Source: CBDCGJ01 sp965216645
Lineage (GTDB): Bacteria; Pseudomonadota; Alphaproteobacteria; GCA-2731375
Assembly (NCBI GenBank): GCA_965216645.1
Contig: CBDCGJ010000017.1
Coordinates: 1 to 64,000 of the forward strand
Length of the DNA: 64,000 bases
Direction of reading: 5' to 3'
In this document: one piece after another, positions 53,240 to 62,416 of the stretch
Position numbering within the stretch: the stretch's first letter is position 1
Layout of the letters: each line of letters starts with the position of its first letter
Program-made: the position numbers and the translations under genes
Notes under the pieces: generated by a model
What the model was told of the DNA's origin: nothing
The model's input: only the letters and a program-made list of their open reading frames with translations
The model's database searches: none

Positions 53240-53641
53240 ATGAATTCGATCTCTAAACATATATTCTTGATGGACAAGCTCGCCGTGACGACATCGGCTT
53301 TCTGTGCCGTTCACTGCCTCTTTCTACCACTTCTGCTTGGCGTCTTTCCCGCCTTGGGCGCAACCATGTTCGGTAAGGAGTCGTTTCACGTTCTATTGCT
53401 ATGGCTGGTCATACCGCTCAGCTTGATTGCGCTTACGATGGGTTGCCGGAAACACAAGAATCGGATAGTCGCTTTCTTGGGTCTCGCCGGTTTGGCCTTT
53501 CTGATCGGCGCCGCGGCTCTCGGGCACGATATCCTTGGCGAAGGCGGCGAACGCGTCGTGACGCTTATCGGCGCAACCGCGATTGCCGGGGCACATCTGC
53601 GGAATTACGCTCTTTGCCGCCGTGCGGACTGCGACAGGTGA
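53240..53641 (+). CDS. MerC-like membrane protein
   Basis: 133 residues with four predicted membrane helices (LLLWLVIPLSLIALTMG, VAFLGLAGLAFLIGAAAL and others). TTSAFCAVHCLFLPLLLG carries the paired cysteines of MerC, which binds metal at the membrane. No mercury operon is nearby; with a Zur-type site upstream it is more probably a zinc-starvation gene. Confidence 0.82.
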   Translation: MNSISKHIFLMDKLAVTTSAFCAVHCLFLPLLLGVFPALGATMFGKESFHVLLLWLVIPLSLIALTMGCRKHKNRIVAFLGLAGLAFLIGAAALGHDILGEGGERVVTLIGATAIAGAHLRNYALCRRADCDR

Positions 53642-53726
53642 GGGAGGATCGTCGAAGTAAAGACGTGAGCGTTCGGTCTCAAACTCAATTCCGCAAAAAT
53701 CATCCTTGTGGCCGAATCCGTAAAAC

Positions 53727-54344
53727 TCAATGTGCCGGACGCAATTCCTGGATAGCGCTGCGGAGAACGCGGGTCGCGGACCTTAGGAACAGAACAAGCA
53801 ATAGGGTCGCGATCAAAACATCCGGCCATCCGGAGGCAAACGCCCAGACCGCGACCGCCGTGGCGATCACGGCGAGCCCCTCGAAAACGTCATTCCGCGA
53901 ACATTCCCACACGGAAGCCATGTTTACGTCCGCATTCCGATAGGGATGCAATAGGCGCAGGCAGATCAGGTTGGCGGCAAAATTCAGCAGTGCGACGGCA
54001 CCCATCGTTTCCACGATCGGCGTTTCAAGATGAAAAATTTGCCAGCCGATGCGAACCGCCACCGCCAGCGCGGCCCCATAGATCAACAACCCCTTGAACA
54101 AGGCAACGCGCGCCTTGGCGACGGCACCGGCCCCAACGACGGCCAGGCTCAACCCGTAGGTCAAAGCGTCGCCGAAATTGTCGAGCATACCGGACAGGAG
54201 CGATGAGGAACCGCTGACCGCAGCACCCGCAACCATCATCAGAAAAGTTGCGACATTTATCGCGAGCACCCAAATCAGAACGCGCCGCTGCCGCGTTTCC
54301 AATGCCGCGACATCCAAATCATGTTGGCAACAACCGTCACTCAT
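53727..54344 (-). CDS. Cation diffusion facilitator-type metal transporter
   Basis: 205 residues from the ATG at 54344. Membrane helices with LLSGMLDNFGDALTYGLSLA (metal-site Asp residues of helix 2) and SRNDVFEGLAVIATAVAV (helix 5, Asp). CDF proteins export Zn, Co or Fe in exchange for protons. It lacks the long C-terminal cytoplasmic domain, as in some short CDFs. Convergent with the MerC-like gene. Confidence 0.82.
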   Translation of the reverse strand: MSDGCCQHDLDVAALETRQRRVLIWVLAINVATFLMMVAGAAVSGSSSLLSGMLDNFGDALTYGLSLAVVGAGAVAKARVALFKGLLIYGAALAVAVRIGWQIFHLETPIVETMGAVALLNFAANLICLRLLHPYRNADVNMASVWECSRNDVFEGLAVIATAVAVWAFASGWPDVLIATLLLVLFLRSATRVLRSAIQELRPAH

Positions 54345-54522
54345 TAATTCGATTATCCGTGATCCGGTCACGAGGGTAAAGGACCGTGTCTGGTCGAACA
54401 TACAAACATGACCTTAGCCCGGCGCGCGCCGGACAACTTTTTTCCCGCATGAACTAATTGGCCTCCGTTCGGATTTGAGTATGTTTCAATCAGATATTTC
54501 TAATATTCCAACTGGAGGCTTT

Positions 54523-54755
54523 ATGTTGAGAAGGCTTGCCGTTCCGGCGTTCGTCGCCGCCATGGCTTTTCCCGCCGTAATGCTGGCGCAGGAACATTTC
54601 GATCCGAAGGGCAAACCGCCCGCCGAACATACCATCGCGGTGATGGAGAAGCTGCGGAAGTCGCTGAATATCGCCGACGAGCGCGATTTCGAGGAGAGCA
54701 AACGCGGCTTCATCGCGGCGCCGGATTATCAGAAGTTCAAGGCCGATGCCGCCGC
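54523..54755 (+). pseudogene. Alkyl sulfatase-like gene, 5' fragment
   Basis: The start (GGAGG before ATG at 54523) encodes a signal peptide and EHFDPKGKPPAEHTIAVMEK, then FEESKRGFIAAPDYQK, similar to the start of linear alkyl sulfatases. After ~75 codons the similarity ends abruptly and a piece of another gene follows on the opposite strand. The metallo-beta-lactamase domain is missing. Confidence 0.65.
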
Positions 54756-54980
54756 GGGGTCGCCAAGGCCGACATTGATCAGCACATCATAGATCTCGAT
54801 GAACGAGGCGATCGACGCCGGCACGCCGAAAATCACGTAGCCGGCGTTGATAAACAGCATCAGCCCAATGCCCTAGAACAGGAACGGCCTGAACCTCTGC
54901 CGACGCACCCCCCGCAGCAACAAGACCGCCCACACAACCAGCGCCGCATGCACCGTCAGGACGCCAATCGGCAATGCCAT
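54755..54980 (-). pseudogene. Remnant of a small membrane-protein gene
   Basis: From the ATG at 54980 the frame reads LPIGVLTVHAALVVWAVLLL and RGVRRQRFRPFLF, then meets TAG (54875-54873) and goes on GIGLMLFINAGYVIFGVPAS and IASFIEIYDVLINVGLGD. The hydrophobic pattern suggests an intact membrane protein before the amber mutation (Trp to stop fits). It joins the sulfatase fragment near 54755. Confidence 0.55.
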
Positions 54981-55090
54981 TGCCGCCTCCCCTCGGCTGT
55001 TGTTTTGCCCGCCGTATTAAAGCGGAATTCACCCACGACGGCCACCCCCGTTCGCGTGGCCAGCGGATCGGGGATTTACGCCGAGAACGG

Positions 55091-55846
55091 TTATTTGGCG
55101 GGCGCTTGGGCGGCGTTGATGATTTTTTGTAGATCGAGCGGTGCGGGCGGCGGTTTGTGCTGGGTGTGGACGGAGCGTGGCCACCAGCGCTCGAAGGTCT
55201 CGGCCAACGGCCGCGAGCCGTGTAGTTCGATCAATCCCGCGCCGAGTGCGTCGTGCAGCGGCGTGTAGTCCAGCCAGACGCTGGTCATAGTTCTCAAGTC
55301 CGACACGATGTATAGATCGATATCAAATCCAGGGTCTTGAACGCAGAGGTCGACTTCGCCATTTTTCACGACCAACCACCATTCGTCTGTCCACCAATTG
55401 TCTTTTTTTAGACGCGGTCGATCGGTGTATTCGATCTTGATGACGGTTTGCCCGGACCCAAACTCGCTGGCGTCGAGCATCATGCTGATATCCCACATCA
55501 GCAAGCTTTCATCGAGTTCCTCCTCGTCTAGCCCCTCTCTCAACCAACGCTGGCCCCAAGCGCCGAGTAGGAAAATCACGGACCGCAGTTCGAGCGCCGC
55601 CGCGGTCGGCCGATATTCGACGGCGCGAGATCCCGGGACCTGACGGCGCACGACAAGTCCGTGTTGTTCGAATTCCTTCAATCGTTTCGAGAGCAAGGAG
55701 GGCGACATCAACGGGACGCCCTGGCGGATATCGTTGAACCGGCAGACGCCGCCCAGAATATCCCGTAGAAGTAACAAGGTCCAACGCTTGGACAACAAGT
55801 CGGCGGCGCGGGCCACCGGGCAATACTGACCGTAGCTTTTCCTCAT
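55091..55846 (-). CDS. HxlR-family transcriptional regulator with C-terminal SCP2-like domain
   Basis: 251 residues from the ATG at 55846. The winged helix is YCPVARAADLLSKRWTLLLL, then FNDIRQGVPLMSPSLLSKRL. The C-terminal half (MWDISMMLDASEF, then EWWLVVKNGEVDLCVQDPGF and VWLDYTPLHDAL) resembles sterol-carrier-like sensing domains and is shared with the regulator at 60460. Divergent from the FAD oxidase gene, so probably its regulator. Confidence 0.85.
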   Translation of the reverse strand: MRKSYGQYCPVARAADLLSKRWTLLLLRDILGGVCRFNDIRQGVPLMSPSLLSKRLKEFEQHGLVVRRQVPGSRAVEYRPTAAALELRSVIFLLGAWGQRWLREGLDEEELDESLLMWDISMMLDASEFGSGQTVIKIEYTDRPRLKKDNWWTDEWWLVVKNGEVDLCVQDPGFDIDLYIVSDLRTMTSVWLDYTPLHDALGAGLIELHGSRPLAETFERWWPRSVHTQHKPPPAPLDLQKIINAAQAPAK

Positions 55847-56001
55847 ACAAGTAACGATAGCGCAGCGGCTAGGCGGCAACTAGTACATTAATTGAATCTC
55901 ATATTGATTCTTTTGCTGAACTTGAAGGCACTCGGAACGTATTTGAAAATGATCGAAGTGCCCATAACCCGTCCCGTTCGTCTTGACTGAAGGAGTTGGA
56001 A

Positions 56002-57426
56002 ATGTCCCAAAGCCGCGCAGCGACCACCGCAAAATCTCAACAAGCCTACGAGGAATTCGTCGCCCGCCATCGCGGGGCCTGTATCTTCCCCGGCGACCGG
56101 GATTACGACGAGGCGCGCCTAGTCTGGAACAAAGGTATCGACAAACGTCCGGCGGTGATCGTCCAATGTACAGGGGTCGCAGACGTTGTTGCCGCGGTGA
56201 ATTTCGCCCGCGACCAAGGGTTGGAAGTTGCGGTGCGCGGCGGCGGCCATAATGTCGCCGGCAACGCGGTTTGCGACGACGGCATCGTCATCGACCTGGC
56301 GGCGATGAACCATGTCCGCGTCGACGTGGCGCGGCGTCGGGTTCGGGCCGGCGGCGGCGCGACGATCGGCGATGTCGATCACGAGACGCAGGCTTTCGCC
56401 CTGGCGGTACCACTGGGGATCGTCTCGCAGACCGGCATCGGCGGCTTGACCCTATGCGGCGGCCATAGCTGGTTGACTCGCAAGCACGGCTTCGCTTGCG
56501 ATAATCTCGTCTCCGTCGACTTGGTGACGGCCGACGGCGACTATGTCGTCGCCAGCGAAGACGAAAACGCGGATTTGTTCTGGGCCGTCCGAGGCGGCGG
56601 CGGCAACTTCGGTGTCGTCACGGCCTTCGAGTTCGAGGCCCATCCAGTCGGGCCGGACGTCGCGTTCTGCGCGACCTTCTACCCGATCGAAGAAGCCGCT
56701 AGCGTGTTCCGCAGTTGGCGCGACTTCCTGGCCGACGCGCCGGACGAATTCACGCCGCAGATCGCCCTCTGGTCGATCCCGGCCCATGAGTTGTTTCCCG
56801 AAGATCTGCATGGACGCGAGATCGTCGTGACATCGGGCCTCTATTGCGGTCCGACCGCGGAGGGCGAACGGTTCATCCAGCCCATGCGGGAGTTTGGCAC
56901 GGTCCTGCTCGATATGAGCGGGATCATTCCCTATACCGACGTGCAGCAGGCCTTCGATGCGTTCTTCAAGACCAAATGCGAACGCTACAATTATTGGAAG
57001 TCGCTCTACCTCGACAACTTGGACGACGCTGTGATCGACCGCATCGTGGCGCGCGGTCGCGACCGACCCACCGATTGGACGCTGATACCGATCCGCCTTA
57101 TGGGTGGCGCCAGCGGCCGGGTACCGGCGGACGCGACGGCGCTGGGCGGGCGCGCGGCGCCGATCATGCTGAGCATCGACAGCGCCTGGACGGATTCCGC
57201 CGACGGCGAACGCACGGTCGCCTGGGCTCGCGAATTCTGGGAAGAGATGTGCGACGACGGTCCAGGTAGCATCTATCTCAACTTCGTTGGCAGCGGTGAC
57301 GATACCGACGAAATGCTGCGGGCGTCTTACGGCGATGCGAACTACGAACGTCTGGTCGCGATCAAATCCAAATATGATCCGACGAACATGTTCCATCTCA
57401 ATCAGAACATCCGGCCGGACCCATAG
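56002..57426 (+). CDS. FAD-linked (berberine bridge-like) oxidase
   Basis: 474 residues from the ATG at 56002, six bases after AGGAG. The N-terminal FAD domain has the flavinylation-type motif VAVRGGGHNVAGNAVCDDGI and VSQTGIGGLTLCGGHSWLTR; the C-terminal BBE motif is SYGDANYERLVAIKSKYDPT and NMFHLNQNI. His in GGGHN would attach FAD covalently. No signal peptide. Substrates in the family are alcohols or sugars of many kinds. Divergent from the HxlR gene across about 155 bases. Confidence 0.92.
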   Translation: MSQSRAATTAKSQQAYEEFVARHRGACIFPGDRDYDEARLVWNKGIDKRPAVIVQCTGVADVVAAVNFARDQGLEVAVRGGGHNVAGNAVCDDGIVIDLAAMNHVRVDVARRRVRAGGGATIGDVDHETQAFALAVPLGIVSQTGIGGLTLCGGHSWLTRKHGFACDNLVSVDLVTADGDYVVASEDENADLFWAVRGGGGNFGVVTAFEFEAHPVGPDVAFCATFYPIEEAASVFRSWRDFLADAPDEFTPQIALWSIPAHELFPEDLHGREIVVTSGLYCGPTAEGERFIQPMREFGTVLLDMSGIIPYTDVQQAFDAFFKTKCERYNYWKSLYLDNLDDAVIDRIVARGRDRPTDWTLIPIRLMGGASGRVPADATALGGRAAPIMLSIDSAWTDSADGERTVAWAREFWEEMCDDGPGSIYLNFVGSGDDTDEMLRASYGDANYERLVAIKSKYDPTNMFHLNQNIRPDP

Positions 57427-57504
57427 TGAAAAGATGCGCCGGGTTTGACGCTGACACCAGATTCCGGACGCCAATCAGATAGCCTCGATGGGCTGAGATG
57501 CCCC

Positions 57505-58395
57505 CTATGTCTTCGGCAGGGTGCCGTTACGCTCCGTCGCGATACGCAGCATGGCGGAATCGTCCTGATCCGCCATGCTTTCCGCCGCCAGGCGATACCA
57601 TGCGTGGGCGGCGCTACCGACCGACATGCCGGTGTCGAGCGCTTGCGCCATGGCCAGGCAATAGCGCGAATCCTTCTCCCGCAAACCGATGGCAAGACCG
57701 AATTGGTCGGCCAACCGTCGTTCCGCCATCGGCCGGATCATGCGCGTGACGTGCGGGCTGGCGCAGGGGCCGCTTTCGACGGCCGCGATCATGGTGTCCG
57801 GGTCCAGCTTCAGCTTGTGGGCGAGATGGACGGCTTCGGCGATCGAAGCGATATGGACGGCGCCCAGAAGATTGTTGATCAGCTTGAAGGCGGTCCCGGT
57901 TCCGACCTCACCAAAATGAAGGATCTGCGAGGAAATGTTCTCCAGCAGCGGTCGCGCCCGTTCCAGGTCGGCGGCGGCGGCACCGACCAGCAGAACCAGG
58001 TCGCCTGCCGCGGCGACCGCCGGCATGCCGTTCACCGGGCAATCGATGTAGGCGCAGCCTTGTGCCACGGCCGCGGCGGAGAGTCGGCCGACAAAGCCGT
58101 GGGAGATCGTACTGGTTTCGATCGCCAATGCCCCGGCTTTGACGGACGCCAAGGCGCCATCCTCTCCAAGCCAGACCCGCTCCGACGCGGCATCGTCGGA
58201 CACGGAAGAAAACACCGCGTCAGCTTCTGCCGCCGCGTCCGCTGGCGACGAAGCGACGACCGCCCCTTTGGCGGCCAACCGCGCCGCCTTGTCCGGCGAC
58301 CGGTTCCAAACGCTCACCTGATGGCCCACCGCCAGCAGATTTTCGACCATGCCGCTGCCCATCTGTCCAGTTCCGAGAAATGCGATTTTTGCCAT
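57505..58395 (-). CDS. NAD(P)-dependent 3-hydroxyisobutyrate dehydrogenase family protein
   Basis: 296 residues from the ATG at 58395. Rossmann motif AKIAFLGTGQMGSGMVENLL; substrate loop DCPVNGMPAVAAAGDLVLL; catalytic Lys in GTGTAFKLINNLLG. The family also includes tartronate semialdehyde reductases and imine reductases; the usual signature after the catalytic region is not exact, so the substrate is open. Confidence 0.88.
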   Translation of the reverse strand: MAKIAFLGTGQMGSGMVENLLAVGHQVSVWNRSPDKAARLAAKGAVVASSPADAAAEADAVFSSVSDDAASERVWLGEDGALASVKAGALAIETSTISHGFVGRLSAAAVAQGCAYIDCPVNGMPAVAAAGDLVLLVGAAAADLERARPLLENISSQILHFGEVGTGTAFKLINNLLGAVHIASIAEAVHLAHKLKLDPDTMIAAVESGPCASPHVTRMIRPMAERRLADQFGLAIGLREKDSRYCLAMAQALDTGMSVGSAAHAWYRLAAESMADQDDSAMLRIATERNGTLPKT

Positions 58396-58529
58396 TCCGA
58401 CGTCCTTCTCCCGAAGTTTCCACTTTTTCCCTCGCAATGCACGCGTGTCGCGTTCGCGAATGGTACCAGAATATTGGCCTTCGGCTATTCATGACCACGC
58501 GCCCAAGTCGGATCGACGAGAATGCCCGA

Positions 58530-58883
58530 TCACCAGTTGGACAATCCGCCCTTCTGCGACAGATAACCTTCGGCCGACGGAAATATCGTCTTCATCAACG
58601 ATACCGTCTCGACCGCACCATCCAACATCGGTTCAATCGACCGCCACCAGGTCTTGAAGACCTCGGTTTCCCAATGGGTGTTTATCGCACTTTGGTCGCG
58701 AAACACTTCGTAGAAATAGAAGCGATTCGGATTCTCCTGATCGACGAGGATCTGGAACTGAAAAACGCCGTCCTCCGACAAAATGACCCCTTTGGCTTCC
58801 TCGATGCTCGCTTCGATAAACTTCTCGCGACAGTCCGGTTTGACATTGATGGCGAAGAATCCTGAGAGCATCGCTTCGGTCAT
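58530..58883 (-). CDS. Antibiotic biosynthesis monooxygenase (ABM)-domain protein
   Basis: 117 residues: LSGFFAINVKPDCREKFIEA, VFQFQILVDQENPNRFYFYE, and SAINTHWETEVFKTW. The single ABM ferredoxin-like barrel is found in YgiN-type quinol monooxygenases and related enzymes. Located between the dehydrogenase and the AhpD-like gene, all on the same strand. Confidence 0.82.
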   Translation of the reverse strand: MTEAMLSGFFAINVKPDCREKFIEASIEEAKGVILSEDGVFQFQILVDQENPNRFYFYEVFRDQSAINTHWETEVFKTWWRSIEPMLDGAVETVSLMKTIFPSAEGYLSQKGGLSNW

Positions 58884-59121
58884 TTGCCTTCTCCGTCGAA
58901 CTATTTATGAGAAATCACTAATAATCATAGCCAATCACTGGCGGGCCGTCGACATCCTGCAGCTAGTCGTCGGTGCAACCTACTTCGAACGAGCTGCCGT
59001 TCCGACATCGGAAGACTACGTCCGGAGAGCAAACAATAGAGGAACGGCGGAGGAGGCCCCCGCCGTTCCCGGTATCATGTTCGACAATACGTGGTTGTCG
59101 TTCAGTTGTGTCTATATCGAC

Positions 59122-60231
59122 TTAGGCGGCCATCGTACTTTGCGCCCTACCCTGCCAACCGGACCGGTCGGCGATGATCGCCGTGGCGCGGCGGGCGCCG
59201 GTGAAGGAGGCCCAGGCGAGAATGCGGATGAATTCCGCGTCGTCGGCACAGTCCGCGCGGACAGCTTCGACCATGGTTTCGTCGACCTGATAGGTCGCCT
59301 TGGCCAGAACGATGGTCAGCTCGGCGATCGCCCGTTCGCGTCCGCTCAAGCCCGCGACTTCCGGCTTGACCCAGGAGCGACTGATCGGCATCACCTCGCC
59401 GTTCCAGTCGGCCAGCGCCGCCGCGACCGTTTCCCGAACCGCCGGCGTGATCACGGCGCGGGCCTGCGCCTCGACCGTACCGACATAGCTCGCCAGCGCT
59501 TGCGCCACTCGCGGGTTTGTCTCCGCCCAGGCCAGATCCGCCGGCAGGGGATGGGCGGGCAAAAGCGCCAGGGCGCGGCCATGCTCGAGCGACACCTGGC
59601 GCGTCGCGGTCAATTCCGAACCGAACAGTCGCAAGGCCGTCGCTTTCGCTGACCGCGATCCCAATGGCGCATTCACCGGAGTATCCGCCATGACGATATG
59701 GCTGAAACGGTTGATGTCGTTCATCGCCAGAAGGCTACCGAACACCTCCGGCAGCTGATCGATGTCGAACGGCAGATCCGGCGCCTTATCGGTGCCGGCG
59801 CCGGCCACGGCCTGGGTCCATTCCAACCGCCGCCGCATCAGTTCGTCTTCCGTTTGAAGGGAGTCCTGCAGAAAGATGTCCTTGGCGGTCTGGTGGTCGC
59901 CGCCGGCATGCACCAGGCTGATCAGCATATCGCCGCAATAGGGGCAGTCGTTGATCTGGGACAGCAAGGCGCAAATCGCGTCCTTCGTCGTCCGGTCGAC
60001 CTTATCCTCCACCAGCATCGCCTCGCGGCCCGCCGTCCATATCGCGGCCATCAGCTCCGGCACCCGCGAGCGGCTGGTCAACGAGCCGTTGACGAAGAAA
60101 TCCTCCTTGATCATGTCGTAAACCCGCTTGGTCAAACCGTCCGCCGAGCGCGCCGGTACCGCCGTGACAAAACGCATGGTTTTCTTCGACAGGTGATCGA
60201 ACAGCCAAAATCGAAAGTTCTGCGGCAACAT
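59122..60231 (-). CDS. Carboxymuconolactone decarboxylase/AhpD-like protein with CxxC
   Basis: 369 residues. INDCPYCGDMLISLVHAGGD carries C96-P-Y-C99 of the AhpD fold, here with cysteine where the protein at 8025-9152 has Sec; a His lies at 108. The second half (LSGRERAIAELTIVLAKATY) looks like a further helical CMD repeat without cysteines. Likely a thiol peroxidase-related enzyme; the substrate is unknown. ATG at 60231 follows AGGAG. Divergent from the HxlR gene at 60460. Confidence 0.82.
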   Translation of the reverse strand: MLPQNFRFWLFDHLSKKTMRFVTAVPARSADGLTKRVYDMIKEDFFVNGSLTSRSRVPELMAAIWTAGREAMLVEDKVDRTTKDAICALLSQINDCPYCGDMLISLVHAGGDHQTAKDIFLQDSLQTEDELMRRRLEWTQAVAGAGTDKAPDLPFDIDQLPEVFGSLLAMNDINRFSHIVMADTPVNAPLGSRSAKATALRLFGSELTATRQVSLEHGRALALLPAHPLPADLAWAETNPRVAQALASYVGTVEAQARAVITPAVRETVAAALADWNGEVMPISRSWVKPEVAGLSGRERAIAELTIVLAKATYQVDETMVEAVRADCADDAEFIRILAWASFTGARRATAIIADRSGWQGRAQSTMAA

Positions 60232-60294
60232 GGTTTTTCTCCTTGTTTTGCGTTGTCCGTACCCGAAACGTCCTATCTAGGGGCGGGTAATTAA

Positions 60295-60311
60295 AGTACA
60301 AAGTTTGTACT
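60295..60311. promoter_or_regulatory. Palindromic operator candidate for the HxlR-type regulator
   Basis: AGTACAAAGTTTGTACT: perfect 8-bp arms around G, in the AT-rich divergent gap (60232-60459) between the AhpD-like and HxlR genes, 64 bases upstream of the AhpD-like start. HxlR/DUF24 regulators bind such TACT-flanked palindromes. Confidence 0.65.
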
Positions 60312-60459
60312 AATATTTTGATCGATTTCTGGCTTGCCCCATATCTGCGGTTAAAGCATTGAATAGCAAAGATAAATTACATATTTTTACATGAATACAA
60401 ATTCCGAGAAATGAAATGTGGTATAAATTCCATACTGAAATTTATTGGGAGCGTTTGTC

Positions 60460-61137
60460 ATGCATCGCTATGGCCAGTTTTGCCCGATCGCCAAATCCAC
60501 GGAAATTCTGGGCGAACGATGGACGATCCTGATCGTTCGCGAACTGGGCGCGGGCGGCGAGTCCTTCAACGCTCTTAAGAGAGGCCTGCCGCTGATCTCG
60601 CCGTCGCTGCTGTCGGCCCGGCTCAAGACGTTGGAGGCGGCGGGCGTGGTGACTCGATCCCATGAGAACAAGAAGGTCCGCTATCAGCTGACCGAAGCCG
60701 GCCGGGAGTTGAAACCCATCCTTCTGCAGATGGGAATCTGGGGCCATCGCTGGGCCCGCAGCAAGCTGACCCCCGACGATCTCGATCCCTCCCTGCTGAT
60801 GTGGGACATCCATCGCACGATTAAGGCGGATTACTTCTCGCGCGAACGGACGGTCTTGTATTTCGAGTTCGGCGACTTCGATGCCAAGCATCGCCGCTGG
60901 TGGCTCGTCGTCGAGGACGGCGACGTCGATGTCTGCATGAAGGACCCCGGCCACAACATCGATCTGTATGTCCTGACGGACGTCAGGACGCTGACCGCGG
61001 TGTGGATGGGCGATATGAGGCTCGGTCAGGCGCTGCGCCGACAGCACATTCGGTTAAGCGGCGATACGAAACTGCGCCGCGACATCAAGACCTGGCTCAG
61101 ATGCAACTACTTCGCCGACGTTAAGTCGGCGGTCTAA
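60460..61137 (+). CDS. HxlR-family transcriptional regulator with C-terminal SCP2-like domain
   Basis: 225 residues from the ATG at 60460 (GGGAG upstream). Winged helix FCPIAKSTEILGERWTILIV and LISPSLLSARLKTLEAAGVV. The C-terminal part (LLMWDIHRTIKADYF, then RRWWLVVEDGDVDVCMKDPG and LTAVWMGDMRLGQAL) matches the regulator at 55091 in layout. Probably controls the divergent AhpD-like gene through the palindrome at 60295. Confidence 0.88.
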   Translation: MHRYGQFCPIAKSTEILGERWTILIVRELGAGGESFNALKRGLPLISPSLLSARLKTLEAAGVVTRSHENKKVRYQLTEAGRELKPILLQMGIWGHRWARSKLTPDDLDPSLLMWDIHRTIKADYFSRERTVLYFEFGDFDAKHRRWWLVVEDGDVDVCMKDPGHNIDLYVLTDVRTLTAVWMGDMRLGQALRRQHIRLSGDTKLRRDIKTWLRCNYFADVKSAV

Positions 61138-61263
61138 AGACAAAATCGCCGCACATTCGCTAGCCGGCGAATAATAACTGTATATTGCTAATATTCTAAA
61201 GATATCCAAGAATGCCGATGTGCATGGGCGTCGCAGTTTCGCGCGCGCCAAGGAGGGTGGGAT

Positions 61264-62385
61264 ATGAAACTTCACACTTTTGTTAGAAACATATTGATCG
61301 CAATCGGCTTCGTCATGGCGAGCTACTCGGTGGTTTGGGCCTGCACGGGCATCATGCTCACCGGGTCCGACGGCTCTATCGTACGCGCCCGCACCGTGGA
61401 GTGGGGACCCTTCGATCTGAAGCCGACGCTCGACATTGTGCCGCGGGGTTATGTCTACGATGTCGGCAAGATGCCCGACGGTCGACCCGGCGCGACATGG
61501 GCCGGGAAATACGGCGTGGTCGGAACCAGCATGCTCGGCCATCCCACGCCAGGCGACGGCATCAACGAAGCGGGCCTGTCGGCCGGACTGTTCTACCTGC
61601 CGGGCTTTACGGAGTATCAGTCTTATGACCCCGACGCCGCCGACCGCTCCATCGCCGGGATCAACCTCGCCGGTTATGTCCTGTCGATGTTCGAGACAGT
61701 CGACGAAGTCCGCGAGGGGTTGAAGAATATCCGCGTCGTCGCCATCGACGATCCGAAGCTGGGCTTTCCATTTCCCCTCCACATGCTCGTGGCGGATCGG
61801 CATGGCGGGCGGATCGTCGTCGAATATATCGGTGGCAAGCCGGTCGTCTTCGACGCGCCGCTCGGCGTGATTACCAATTCGCCGACCTACGACTGGCATC
61901 TCACCAACTTGCGGAACTACATCAATCTCTCAGGCGTGTCCCTGCCGACCAGGACGGTGGCCGGCAACGACTTCGCCCCGCTTGGCGCCGGCAGCGGCAT
62001 GATCGGTCTGCCCGGCGACTTCACCCCGCCGTCTCGCTTCGTGCGGGCCGCGGCGTTTTCCCACTCGGCCCGCAAGACCAGCGGCGCCTACGACACGGTG
62101 CGCGAAGCTTTCCGTATTCTTGACAATTTTAACATCCCGATCGGCGCGGCCGAAGGGGCGGAGGATGATGTGGAGAGCGGAGATCTTCTTTACAGCGCCA
62201 CGCAGTGGACCACGGCAGCGGACTCGACCAATCTGAAATTTTACTTTCACACGCAGTTCGACCGCCGGGTCCATGTCGTCGACCTGAAACGGATCGACTT
62301 CGGCGCCGACAAATCGACCATGCACCGCCGGTCCATCGGGGACAGCGGCAAGCCGACGCTTGTCGACATGACACCGGGCGGTTGA
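61264..62385 (+). CDS. Secreted linear amide C-N hydrolase (Ntn; choloylglycine/penicillin V acylase family)
   Basis: 373 residues. The signal peptide ends VVWA just before Cys27, which would become the N-terminal nucleophile (ACTGIMLTGSDGSIVRARTV). Further Ntn features: Arg in RARTVEWG, GDGINEAGLSAGLFYLPG, and VITNSPTYDWHLTNLRNYI with the conserved Asn. Hydrolyses amide bonds of bile-salt-, penicillin- or N-acyl-homoserine-lactone-like substrates; the periplasm is the likely place. AAGGAGGGTGG precedes the start. Confidence 0.92.
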   Translation: MKLHTFVRNILIAIGFVMASYSVVWACTGIMLTGSDGSIVRARTVEWGPFDLKPTLDIVPRGYVYDVGKMPDGRPGATWAGKYGVVGTSMLGHPTPGDGINEAGLSAGLFYLPGFTEYQSYDPDAADRSIAGINLAGYVLSMFETVDEVREGLKNIRVVAIDDPKLGFPFPLHMLVADRHGGRIVVEYIGGKPVVFDAPLGVITNSPTYDWHLTNLRNYINLSGVSLPTRTVAGNDFAPLGAGSGMIGLPGDFTPPSRFVRAAAFSHSARKTSGAYDTVREAFRILDNFNIPIGAAEGAEDDVESGDLLYSATQWTTAADSTNLKFYFHTQFDRRVHVVDLKRIDFGADKSTMHRRSIGDSGKPTLVDMTPGG

Positions 62386-62416
62386 TTGCCGAAATCCGGG
62401 GATATTAGCGGGTCGC

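Noticed and set aside
54873..54875. Amber codon as pyrrolysine in the membrane-protein remnant
   Set aside because: The surrounding gene is a fragment joined to another fragment; a stop in debris needs no special decoding.
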